From positions 21,259 through 85,258 of the forward strand of contig JANXMQ010000069.1 of assembly GCA_025354565.1 (NCBI GenBank): a stretch of DNA of 64,000 nt, given 5' to 3'. The translations under genes were made by a program, and so were the position numbers. Under the pieces are notes generated by a model. That model was not told where the DNA came from, made no database searches, and saw only the letters and a program-made list of their open reading frames with translations. The stretch's first letter is position 1, and each line of letters opens with the position of its first letter. Positions 57,079 to 64,000 of this stretch are shown here, one piece after another. This stretch comes from Akkermansiaceae bacterium (GTDB taxonomy: Bacteria; Verrucomicrobiota; Verrucomicrobiia; Verrucomicrobiales; Akkermansiaceae).

Positions 57079-58749
57079 ATGCAATTGCCTCATTCCCTTG
57101 AATCCCCTCCGGAAACCCACCAATCCACTCGATGGGATCGCTGGATGCGGCCATTGTATTGGCTAGCCGGAGCCCGCTGGGAAACCCTGCGCCACTGTCC
57201 GCCCTCGGAACGGGAACGGATCGCCGTCCTCGGCAGCACCGTGCTGATTCCGACGACAATGTCGTTTCTTGGAATGATCTTCTATTCAAAAAGCCGTTTC
57301 GCCGATCCACCTTGGCTTTCGGTGTTCGCAATCTCACTGGCGTGGTCCTTTGTGATCATGAATACCGACCGAATCCTGCTCGCGACTTATCGCCCATTTC
57401 AACCGTGGTGGCGCCGCATGATGCAGGTGATTTTCCGCTTTGCCCTCGCTGCGGTGGTCAGTGTTGCAATCGGTTTCCCATTTTGCCTCGATCAATACCG
57501 ACCTGCAATCAAGTACCGGATGCAGACCGAACTCCAAGGTAAGCTCAACATCCTGCGTGGCGACGAGGCCGCGAAACGAGATGTCCTTTCCGCGAATCTC
57601 CTGAAAATGCGCGACGATGAAACCCTTGCACGCAAGGAGATCGTGGAAACCCACACCACACAGCGCGAAGAACTCACGGCCCGCCTACCCAAGTTACAGA
57701 TGGCGGTCGTGAATCCGGAGGATGAGGCCGACAAGCGGATCGAGGACGAGCGGAAGAGGGCGGGCGAGTCGGATTTCGTCGCTCCAGCCGGGGCAGAAAC
57801 CCGCACGGTACTCGCTGCCATCGAGGCCCAGAAAGAGACTCTGACGAAGACAAAAGCCAACATCGAGGAAAAACAGGATCTTCACCGGAGACTTGTCGAG
57901 GCAGTTGCCCGTGAGAGCGCCGGCTTGCCGAATGAATTCTATCCTGAGCCCAAGAAGGCAGGCTCCGGGCCCCGGACCAAGGACATGCAGCTTCGCGACA
58001 AAGCGACTGTCGTCGAGTTGACGCGTCTATCGGGCCAACTCACGGCACAGGAAGAGGCTCTTGTGGCAAGCGATAAAAAACTCTCGGCTGCGCGGCTCGT
58101 GGACCGCAACGCTTATCTCGACAGTCTGGCAGACAAGCGCGACTCCTATGTTCAGGAGGCGAAGGAGAAGGAGCGGGTCCGGAAGGAACAACTTGCCAAG
58201 TTGAACTCCGACATTGCGGCGCGGGATGAAGATTACAAGCAGCGGCTCGCGCGGCTCGCGGAGCAGACCGCGACTGCCGAGAGCGCTCACAAGAACAATG
58301 TCAAACGCCACGATGAAACCTACCTTCCCCCCATCCTGCGCATCGAGGGGAAGATCAACGGCATTCTCGATCCCATGGAGGAAACCATGGGTCTTTACCG
58401 GGTAATTTTCGTGCCCTCGCCCGATGCCGATAAAACCGAGCAGGAAGAACAGGGCAAGAAATGGATCGCTGGCCTGTTCCAGTTCCTTGTGATCTTCGGC
58501 ACGCTCTTCGTCTTGGACATGGTGCCGATCATGACCAAAATCTTCAGCCGCGCCGGACCCTACGACGTGCTGGTTGAACACCCGGAATTCATCGCCAATG
58601 CCAATCTTCGCGTATTCCACACGGAATATGGAAAACGCTCCGAAGACTGGGGTATCACCGGAATGGCAGACCAACCCAGCGGCCCGGATTTAGTGAAAGG
58701 CAACCCGCGCAATGTGCCGCAGCCGCCAAAACCTGATGCGGGAAATTGA
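57079..58749 (+). CDS. DUF4407 membrane protein with long coiled coil
   Basis: A 556-residue protein of the DUF4407 family. About four N-terminal helices (about 45-145, with VLIPTTMSFLGMIFYSK and SFVIMNTDRILLATYRPF) precede a roughly 300-residue charged coiled-coil region (about 150-430), and one more hydrophobic helix (about 465-485, LFQFLVIFGTLFVLDMVPIM) follows. The family's role is unknown. It lies 164 bp after the tRNA gene and before the GTPase genes. Its GC content is still close to that of the core genome. Confidence 0.8.
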   Translation: MQLPHSLESPPETHQSTRWDRWMRPLYWLAGARWETLRHCPPSERERIAVLGSTVLIPTTMSFLGMIFYSKSRFADPPWLSVFAISLAWSFVIMNTDRILLATYRPFQPWWRRMMQVIFRFALAAVVSVAIGFPFCLDQYRPAIKYRMQTELQGKLNILRGDEAAKRDVLSANLLKMRDDETLARKEIVETHTTQREELTARLPKLQMAVVNPEDEADKRIEDERKRAGESDFVAPAGAETRTVLAAIEAQKETLTKTKANIEEKQDLHRRLVEAVARESAGLPNEFYPEPKKAGSGPRTKDMQLRDKATVVELTRLSGQLTAQEEALVASDKKLSAARLVDRNAYLDSLADKRDSYVQEAKEKERVRKEQLAKLNSDIAARDEDYKQRLARLAEQTATAESAHKNNVKRHDETYLPPILRIEGKINGILDPMEETMGLYRVIFVPSPDADKTEQEEQGKKWIAGLFQFLVIFGTLFVLDMVPIMTKIFSRAGPYDVLVEHPEFIANANLRVFHTEYGKRSEDWGITGMADQPSGPDLVKGNPRNVPQPPKPDAGN

Positions 58750-58851
58750 ACACTGCTTATTAATTCGGTTCTAGACGCAAAAAGCAAATTCGTCGTTACC
58801 CACAACACCAATGACTTCCGCCGAATCGAAGGTTTAAACCCTGACGACTGA
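58750..58851 (+). pseudogene. VapC (PIN-domain) C-terminal remnant
   Basis: Directly after the DUF4407 stop, in the same frame, this stretch translates to end in KFVVTHNTNDFRRIEGL and NPDD before a TGA. This is the usual C-terminus of VapC PIN toxins (VTxNxxDFxRIxGLxxEDW). No start codon or N-terminal three-quarters exists, and no antitoxin is near. It is a scar of a lost or recombined toxin-antitoxin unit. Confidence 0.65.
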
Positions 58852-59225
58852 CGCTGAAAACACCGAACATCTTGTTAGTTGAATTATTGTCTTAATCACC
58901 CACATCCATGATTCTCCTCTCACAGACTGCCGTCATCCCGGATATTGAAGACAGCGTCTGCCCCGCTTGCCGGGCATTTGCCCCCATTCCCTGCACGCAC
59001 AGGATTACCACCCGGGATACCATACCTGATCTACGCGCCTATCGAACTGCTCGAAGAGGAAACCGTGGGCGAGGAGCTGTATATGGACTGGCGCTACCAC
59101 CTTGTCTATTACTACTGATCCTTAGATTGTTGCAGGTCTGGAAGGAGGATTTAAGTTTGCTCCGAGACCAAAAGTCTTGCCTCCCCATATATTCCTGAAA
59201 ACGCACTCCTAATGAAGCACCCAAT
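58852..59225. other. Intergenic region between the VapC remnant and the GTPase gene
   Basis: About 375 bp; base composition turns AT-rich here. The ORF at 58908-59198 (plus, 96 codons) resembles no family and lacks a start signal, so it is not called. A promoter for the GTPase gene should lie here. Confidence 0.4.
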
Positions 59226-61250
59226 ATGGCATTACCTAACAACAACACGCTGTCTCAAAAGTATCACGCAGAAATGCTTCGATTCGATCAGTTGCTCGAA
59301 AAACTTGAAAACAGCCTTCCGCACAAAAGACCGGTGATCCGCCGAGATGACGGCCAAAATTACCAGGCAGTAGACGAGATATTCATGCGCATCAAGCGGG
59401 CTAGAGGAGAATTTGACGCGCTACTCTTCTTTGCTGTCTGTTTCGGCATGCTTAAAAGCGGGAAATCGACCCTTGTAAACCTGTTTGCAGGAAGGCCGGA
59501 GGTATCGCCCACACGTTTCGGTTTGGATACCACTCTTCGCCCATGTTTGATTCTCGCTGGCGCCGTAGATCAAATTTCAATATTTGATATCAAGGATTTC
59601 AGCAAAAGGGGCGCGGACTCCGATTTTGAGCGAAAGTGCTTCCATGCGGTGATTGATCACCTGCGGGGAATTATCAACGAGGCCAATCTGTTGGCAAAGC
59701 ATTCTGTGAGTGTCAAAAAACACAGGTTTAGCTCGGACGCTATCTTCAAAGCGCTTTGCACAAAGGAAGGATTGAACGGAGAAAACCCGCTAATCACGGT
59801 GGTTCACCTCAATGGATCCAGTGATCTATTAAAGCATGACGTCGCGATACTTGATGTTCCGGGAATAGACAGTAACCAGTCAAACATTGAAAACTATATA
59901 TCCCTACTCGACCGCTGTGATCTTCTCCTCTTTATTCAATCCACAGTTTCCGCCCTCAACCACGAGGCGACAACACTCCTGCAAGGCCTCGTCGAAAGAA
60001 GTAAAAACTCGCCAATTTGGCTGATCCAAAACCGTTTTCAGGCGCAGAGTTGGAGGAATCAGAACAAACTCGATGAGCAGGATACAAAACTTGTCGAAAT
60101 TACTAAGCGTGAGCTCGCAAGCGACCTGAGAGTTGAATCGAAGCACATCCTCGCGCACCAGGTCAATCTGGGAAAGGCATACGATGCTCGTCTCAACCGG
60201 GGCGACCTTTCCGAAGAATCGGACGCTGCAAGGCTACTAAGCGAATCCAGATTCCCAGAGGTTGAGAAAGAGTTGATAGATAGAATCACTGAAAGCCGAC
60301 TCGACATTCAGCTTTCAAACTGCCTCAATCAATTTGACAGGTCAATCAAGTCAGGCCGAGAAGACCTCAAGGAACTGGAATTATGGTTGGGAAAGCAAGT
60401 TGTAGCTCTATTTGAATTTCGCAATAAATTTGACAAGCTATTTAAACAGATTGAGGGGGGGCATGGCGTATTGCCAAGCCTTCAGATCGGTGATGACTCG
60501 GTGGGACCTGCCGATTCGATTAAAAACACAATTTCTCAAAAACTCGCTTCCTGGAAAGACCATATCAACGCAACTTTAGACAGTTGGAGATCAGAAATTA
60601 CCACCGATCTTATCGCGGACGATTTTAATAAAGTTCTCAAGGAAAAATTTAACACAACGTTCGAATATGGCATGAAAAGCTCATTCAATCTAAAAGGGGA
60701 CTTTGGAATACAGCTTTCCGATCTATTCCGGAGTTGCATCGAGGGCCACCAACCATTCAAAGATTGGCTGGAATCCTGTCAAACATTTCTCCAAGACAGC
60801 AGCGGGAATCAGATGGATGCCGTCTATCCCTTGTGGGAACCAGAGCCCGAAGTTTGCTATCTTGATGTACATCCAGAGAAACCATCACAAGTGTCCGGTG
60901 GTAGGAGAGGCTGGACTTTGTACATTGCCAAACACAAGGTCAGTATCGATACGGTCAAAGAAAAAATAGACGAGGCAAAGAAGAATCTTGCCACAGCGGC
61001 CGACATTTACGCAGCAAAAATGCAGAAAGAAAAAGTCAAAGAGTTCTTCAGGCAATACAGAGATAATCAGTTGGCGATGTTCTTTAAAGAACAGCTCCGC
61101 GCCCAACGGGAATCAATGGATGAGTTTGCTCATAAGGAAAAAGCGGATCTGGAATCCTGTTCAGAATCGCTCAAATCCGTTGCCCATTGTTTGGATGAGC
61201 TTGGTAATTTTTGTGGAGAGTTCAGCGTTAAGATCGGTTCACACCATTGA
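59226..61250 (+). CDS. Dynamin-like large GTPase
   Basis: A 674-residue protein. The P-loop is GMLKSGKST (74-82), switch I is around GLDTTLRP (about 99-106), and G3 is DVPG (210-213). The G4 motif is QNRFQ (268-272) in place of NKxD. Long helical regions follow (about 300-470 and 590-670), as in bacterial dynamin-like proteins, which remodel membranes and in several cases protect against phage. No clear membrane paddle is evident. It is 8 bp upstream of a membrane protein with a DUF697-like helix, a usual partner of such GTPases. Its codon use and AT content differ from the genes left of 58 kb, a sign of transfer. Confidence 0.8.
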   Translation: MALPNNNTLSQKYHAEMLRFDQLLEKLENSLPHKRPVIRRDDGQNYQAVDEIFMRIKRARGEFDALLFFAVCFGMLKSGKSTLVNLFAGRPEVSPTRFGLDTTLRPCLILAGAVDQISIFDIKDFSKRGADSDFERKCFHAVIDHLRGIINEANLLAKHSVSVKKHRFSSDAIFKALCTKEGLNGENPLITVVHLNGSSDLLKHDVAILDVPGIDSNQSNIENYISLLDRCDLLLFIQSTVSALNHEATTLLQGLVERSKNSPIWLIQNRFQAQSWRNQNKLDEQDTKLVEITKRELASDLRVESKHILAHQVNLGKAYDARLNRGDLSEESDAARLLSESRFPEVEKELIDRITESRLDIQLSNCLNQFDRSIKSGREDLKELELWLGKQVVALFEFRNKFDKLFKQIEGGHGVLPSLQIGDDSVGPADSIKNTISQKLASWKDHINATLDSWRSEITTDLIADDFNKVLKEKFNTTFEYGMKSSFNLKGDFGIQLSDLFRSCIEGHQPFKDWLESCQTFLQDSSGNQMDAVYPLWEPEPEVCYLDVHPEKPSQVSGGRRGWTLYIAKHKVSIDTVKEKIDEAKKNLATAADIYAAKMQKEKVKEFFRQYRDNQLAMFFKEQLRAQRESMDEFAHKEKADLESCSESLKSVAHCLDELGNFCGEFSVKIGSHH

Positions 61251-61258
61251 AATTTATA

Positions 61259-62164
61259 ATGAAGACTCTTAAACCAATATTGTTTGCATCCGCTGCGACT
61301 TTAGTCCTGCTGCTTCCTGTGATCTGGATTGTCGCCGGCCTTGCCGCAGACCTTCACGCGTTTCATCCGTTGGCCGGATGGATGGTTTGGGTAATGACCG
61401 CCATCGCAATTGCCATACTGCTAATGCCGATAGTGAGAATGTTTCGACTGCCACGGCTACCAGATGCCCGCATTTGGGGAGAAAACAATTCCAAACTTGA
61501 GGATCGCCAATATCAGCAGATGGCCGACGTTCTGATACGAAGTGGCGAACAGGACGATACTCACCTTGCCAAGTTGAAAAGAATTCGAGATCAGAGCCCA
61601 GGCGATCTTAAGCGCCTTGTTATTGAAACAGTCGAGAGAAGGAAGACTGCCGCTGTAGAAATGAGGGGTGGGTATATCCGGCAGGCCGTATTCACTTCGA
61701 TCCTAAGTCCTCACAAGCGGCTTGATCATTTTCTTCTTCTCTGGATCAACCTGCAACAGATTTATCGATTGGCAAAACATTACGGATTCCGCCCGAGTCC
61801 TCGAGGATTGTATAACTTGTATCTCAAAGTGTTTGGAGCTGCTCTAGTTATTGATGCAGTCGAAGAAATTACAGCGCAGGGAATGGCTGAACTTGCTCAC
61901 CGTATCGCCGGAGGAATTCCGTTCGTACGGGAAGCTGCAGCGGTGGCATTCGACGGAGTAAAGGCGGGTGTCTACACAGGCTACGTGGGTCTGCTTACTG
62001 AATATCTCATGAGACATGAGTTTTCTTTGCCTGAACGAGATGAGAGAATTTCTCTTCGCAAGGAAGCATTAACTACGGCGTTAGCAGTCATCAAGATGTC
62101 CAGTTCTGATAAAAAAAATGACGAACTAGTTTCACACGAAGAACTCCAACCGCAAAAATCGTAA
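61259..62164 (+). CDS. DUF697-like membrane partner protein of the GTPase
   Basis: About 301 residues from MKTLKPILFASAATL (a TTG start at 61247 overlapping the GTPase stop by 4 bp is possible). Two N-terminal membrane helices (about 8-28 and 35-58) are followed by a cytoplasmic part and a segment like that of DUF697/YcjF: LLLWINLQQIYRLAKHYGFR and GLYNLYLKVFGAALVIDAVEEI. In E. coli, YcjF is paired with the GTPase YcjX in the same way. The two genes are certainly cotranscribed. The C-terminus is charged. Confidence 0.6.
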   Translation: MKTLKPILFASAATLVLLLPVIWIVAGLAADLHAFHPLAGWMVWVMTAIAIAILLMPIVRMFRLPRLPDARIWGENNSKLEDRQYQQMADVLIRSGEQDDTHLAKLKRIRDQSPGDLKRLVIETVERRKTAAVEMRGGYIRQAVFTSILSPHKRLDHFLLLWINLQQIYRLAKHYGFRPSPRGLYNLYLKVFGAALVIDAVEEITAQGMAELAHRIAGGIPFVREAAAVAFDGVKAGVYTGYVGLLTEYLMRHEFSLPERDERISLRKEALTTALAVIKMSSSDKKNDELVSHEELQPQKS

Positions 62165-62205
62165 CTCTAGGATTTCAATCTTTTCCTTTGCTACCGATGA
62201 CAATA

Positions 62206-63339
62206 TCAAGTCAAACGCGATTTAAGTTGGTTTTTGTTAAAAGTGCAGGTTAGAGTCCTGACAGCTGGAAATATTGTGACAATGAAAATAGTAACCGATA
62301 TTGTGAATGAGGCGAGTCCGAGCCAAAACAAAATTTTGCGAATACCTGGATGATTCAATAACCAGTCAATCAGCCCATTTCTTAGGTCCTGCATTCGGCC
62401 TTTATATAAAAATTTTGTACCCCGCAGATAAGGTCGGGCATTGGCAATCCCCTTCGCGCCTTTACGGAGAGCTGTTCCAAGTGCGGTTTTGTTGCTGGCT
62501 AGATTTGCTTTCAGCCACTCGCCTCCTCCGGCGTCGAGGAGAACAATCGTTTCATTTGGAGCCTGTTTTGACCATTTGGCAACTGCCTTTAAATCATCCA
62601 ATGATTCGACCTCCTTCATCGCAGTTCCAAGAGTTCCTGCAGGTGCATGTTTAGCAAGTTCAGTCAAGTTTTCGACAAGATCTCCAAATCTACCAAGCTT
62701 GCGTGCTTTCACTGCTGCTTTAGCCAAATCAAACGACTCGCCTGCGAAACGATTGGTGAGCGCATTAACCTTTCGAAGTGCTTTCAAAAGCGATATTCCT
62801 ACATCCGCACTCGCAACTGCTGGTTCGCCAGGTTCTGGAACAGCGGCGGCCACAGACGTCGCAACTCCGAGTGCTGAAAGAGCTGTAACTATCTTGTCAA
62901 CCTCTTGACCCGTCGCCGCATTGTAGCCTTGATTGCCCAGATCGCGGATGTCTCCGATAACCAAGAAGTCAGAGATGATAGTTCCGGCCATTCCCTCCGA
63001 AGACGCAGTATTTCCTTTGATGAATCCACCTGTAAATCGTTTGGCTTTCCCGAACCAACTGGCCTGTTCCTCTTCCATTACGGCCTTGATTTTCAGAATT
63101 TCGTCACGATTTGGCATTCCTAGTTGGCTTTCAACATAACGGCAGATAGCAATTGCTTCCCCGACTTTTCCGTGATCCCGCCGATCAATGACTTCTTTTG
63201 TGTAATCATGATCTGGCACAAGGCTCAGTTCGCTTCCTTTCCATAGATCGAGCGCGAAGATTCCAATGGCTGCGAACACTGCGATGAAAAGTACTGAATA
63301 AAACCATCTAGGAATTTTGCTGATGATGTAGAATAGCAT
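62206..63339 (-). CDS. Membrane protein of unknown function with a pre-toxin-like segment
   Basis: A 377-residue protein, AT-rich like its neighbours. It has an N-terminal helix (about 13-33) and a C-terminal helix (about 340-362), with a largely Ala/Lys-rich helical middle. The stretch ISDFLVIGDIRDLGNQGYNA followed by TGQEVDKIV resembles regions that precede the toxin in some polymorphic toxins, but I cannot identify a toxin domain, so this is only a weak likeness. It converges with the GTPase operon. Confidence 0.55.
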   Translation of the reverse strand: MLFYIISKIPRWFYSVLFIAVFAAIGIFALDLWKGSELSLVPDHDYTKEVIDRRDHGKVGEAIAICRYVESQLGMPNRDEILKIKAVMEEEQASWFGKAKRFTGGFIKGNTASSEGMAGTIISDFLVIGDIRDLGNQGYNAATGQEVDKIVTALSALGVATSVAAAVPEPGEPAVASADVGISLLKALRKVNALTNRFAGESFDLAKAAVKARKLGRFGDLVENLTELAKHAPAGTLGTAMKEVESLDDLKAVAKWSKQAPNETIVLLDAGGGEWLKANLASNKTALGTALRKGAKGIANARPYLRGTKFLYKGRMQDLRNGLIDWLLNHPGIRKILFWLGLASFTISVTIFIVTIFPAVRTLTCTFNKNQLKSRLT

Positions 63340-63381
63340 AAGTATCGAGTGTTATCTTTTGGTTGAAATCGGCGGTTAGAT

Positions 63382-63870
63382 TTATTGATAGACTCTCACC
63401 CAGTCCACAAGCATCTGCTGGGGAAATATCGTTTGATCGTTCGGGTTGCCTGGCCAGTTTCCACCGACTGCGATGTTCAGAAGGATGTGGAATCGTTCAT
63501 TGAAAGGGGCTGGGGAGCTGGCAGATTTGGAAAACCATCGAGAGGCGGGGGTTTCTCTAAAAAGCTGGTCGTCGCAGAACCACTTCATTCCTGTCTCATC
63601 CCAGTCTATGCGAAACACATGAAAGCCATCGGAAAAGTCACCTGTTTCCAGGCGGAAGTTCTCGCTGCCGTCTGAAGTATTTTGCGGCCAAGCTGCGCCG
63701 TAGTGGATAGTTCCCATGATTTGGTGCGGTTCATGACCGAGGAGTTCCATGATGTCAATTTCACCTGATGCCGCCCAAGGTCCGTATTTTTCATCTGTGG
63801 GAAGCATCCAGATCGCTGGCCAAATTCCGGGCCCCTTGGGAAGTTTTGCTCTAATTTCAAGCCTCCTCCG
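63382..63870 (-). pseudogene. 5'-truncated GH16 glycoside hydrolase
   Basis: The frame is open for 162 codons on the minus strand. It contains LEIRAKLPKGPGIWPAIWML, the catalytic motif GEIDIMELLG (nucleophile and acid Glu) and the end QQMLVDWVRVYQ, all typical of GH16 laminarinases/agarases. About the first 60-100 residues of the family (signal, first strands) are missing: a TAG at 63871-63873 lies just upstream and the sequence beyond it is repeat-like DNA. An ATG at 63807 exists, but it is already inside the fold. It is most likely a broken gene. Confidence 0.8.
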
Positions 63871-63900
63871 CTAAATCCGTGGGTAAAACCGGGGGCTAAC

Positions 63901-64000
63901 CGCCGCGAAGCGGCGTGAGCCTCTTGAAAGTTGTCCACGACAGACCGCTTCGAGAATGGGTCTGTAACTCGTCGGAGAAGTGGACTGTTGTGGGCAACTT
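63901..64000. repeat. Inverted-repeat-rich DNA at the right edge, upstream of the truncated GH16
   Basis: CGCCGC-GAA-GCGGCG hairpin (63901-63915), then AAGTTGTCCACGACAG (63928-63943) and its imperfect reverse complement CTGTTGTGGGCAACTT (63985-64000, 14 of 16), with an inner CAGACC/GGTCTG pair. It looks like the end of a mobile or structured element that continues beyond the window. Confidence 0.5.

Noticed and set aside
58908-59198. 96-codon ORF before the GTPase gene
   Set aside because: Composition is unlike a real protein (many Arg/Cys/Leu runs) and no start signal is present.
63385-64000. Integron attC-like site at the right edge
   Set aside because: Inverted repeats are present, but the core sites do not match RYYYAAC/GTTRRRY, so attC is not supported.

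Overview
The window looks like a chromosomal segment of a GC-rich, Gram-negative member of the Verrucomicrobiota, probably Verrucomicrobiales. The signs are a secreted protein built of autotransporter-associated beta-strand repeats that ends in a PEP-CTERM sorting signal, families common in that phylum (DUF1802, DUF5069, TM2 proteins, DUF2256 with a TIGR03643 gene and an FeS photolyase), a TonB-dependent receptor, weak Shine-Dalgarno signals and several very short leaders. This is inferred from gene content; no rRNA is present.

Layout. 1-2.5 kb: the 5' part of a HlyD-like adaptor, a spermidine-synthase-like protein, a TM2 protein and HU. 2.9-9.6 kb: a complete F-type ATP synthase operon, atpBEFHAGDC, with AT-rich direct repeats in three spacers and a hairpin after atpE. 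9.6-15 kb: an aspartase fused to a cyclic-nucleotide-binding domain, a DUF1802 protein, a zinc ribbon, rpsT, an L,D-transpeptidase and a processive glycosyltransferase. 15.2-18.4 kb: leuS, interrupted in frame by a complete REP-associated tyrosine transposase (RAYT) element. 18.4-23.2 kb: a secreted sugar isomerase-like protein, the PEP-CTERM protein and ilvC. 23.2-28.8 kb: a nucleotide-synthesis cluster on the minus strand (purD, pyrR, a membrane protein, pyrB, a vapBC toxin-antitoxin pair, pyrC). 28.9-32.4 kb: a methyltransferase, a BtuB-like receptor under a cobalamin riboswitch, and panD. 32.5-38 kb: lipoproteins, a STAS/SpoIIE partner-switching pair and the photolyase cluster. 38-56.8 kb: mixed housekeeping and metabolic genes, including a GH36-like enzyme, gmk, a glycosyltransferase-metallophosphatase fusion, ptsI, an ene-reductase with a flavin reductase, queE and a cobalamin adenosyltransferase. 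56.8-64 kb: tRNA-Ser(GGA), then a region that turns AT-rich: a DUF4407 protein, a VapC remnant, a dynamin-like GTPase with a DUF697-like partner, an unrecognised membrane protein and a 5'-truncated GH16 glycosidase next to inverted repeats. This end resembles a tRNA-associated accessory island.

The most unusual signal is the 699-bp (233-codon) RAYT element inside leuS. It is bounded by near-identical inverted REPs (GGAG plus hairpin), has no stop codon in the leuS frame, keeps its HxH and Tyr-x3-Asn catalytic residues, and lies in the CP1 editing-domain region. A diverged REP cluster at 54.1 kb has the same architecture with paired stem changes.
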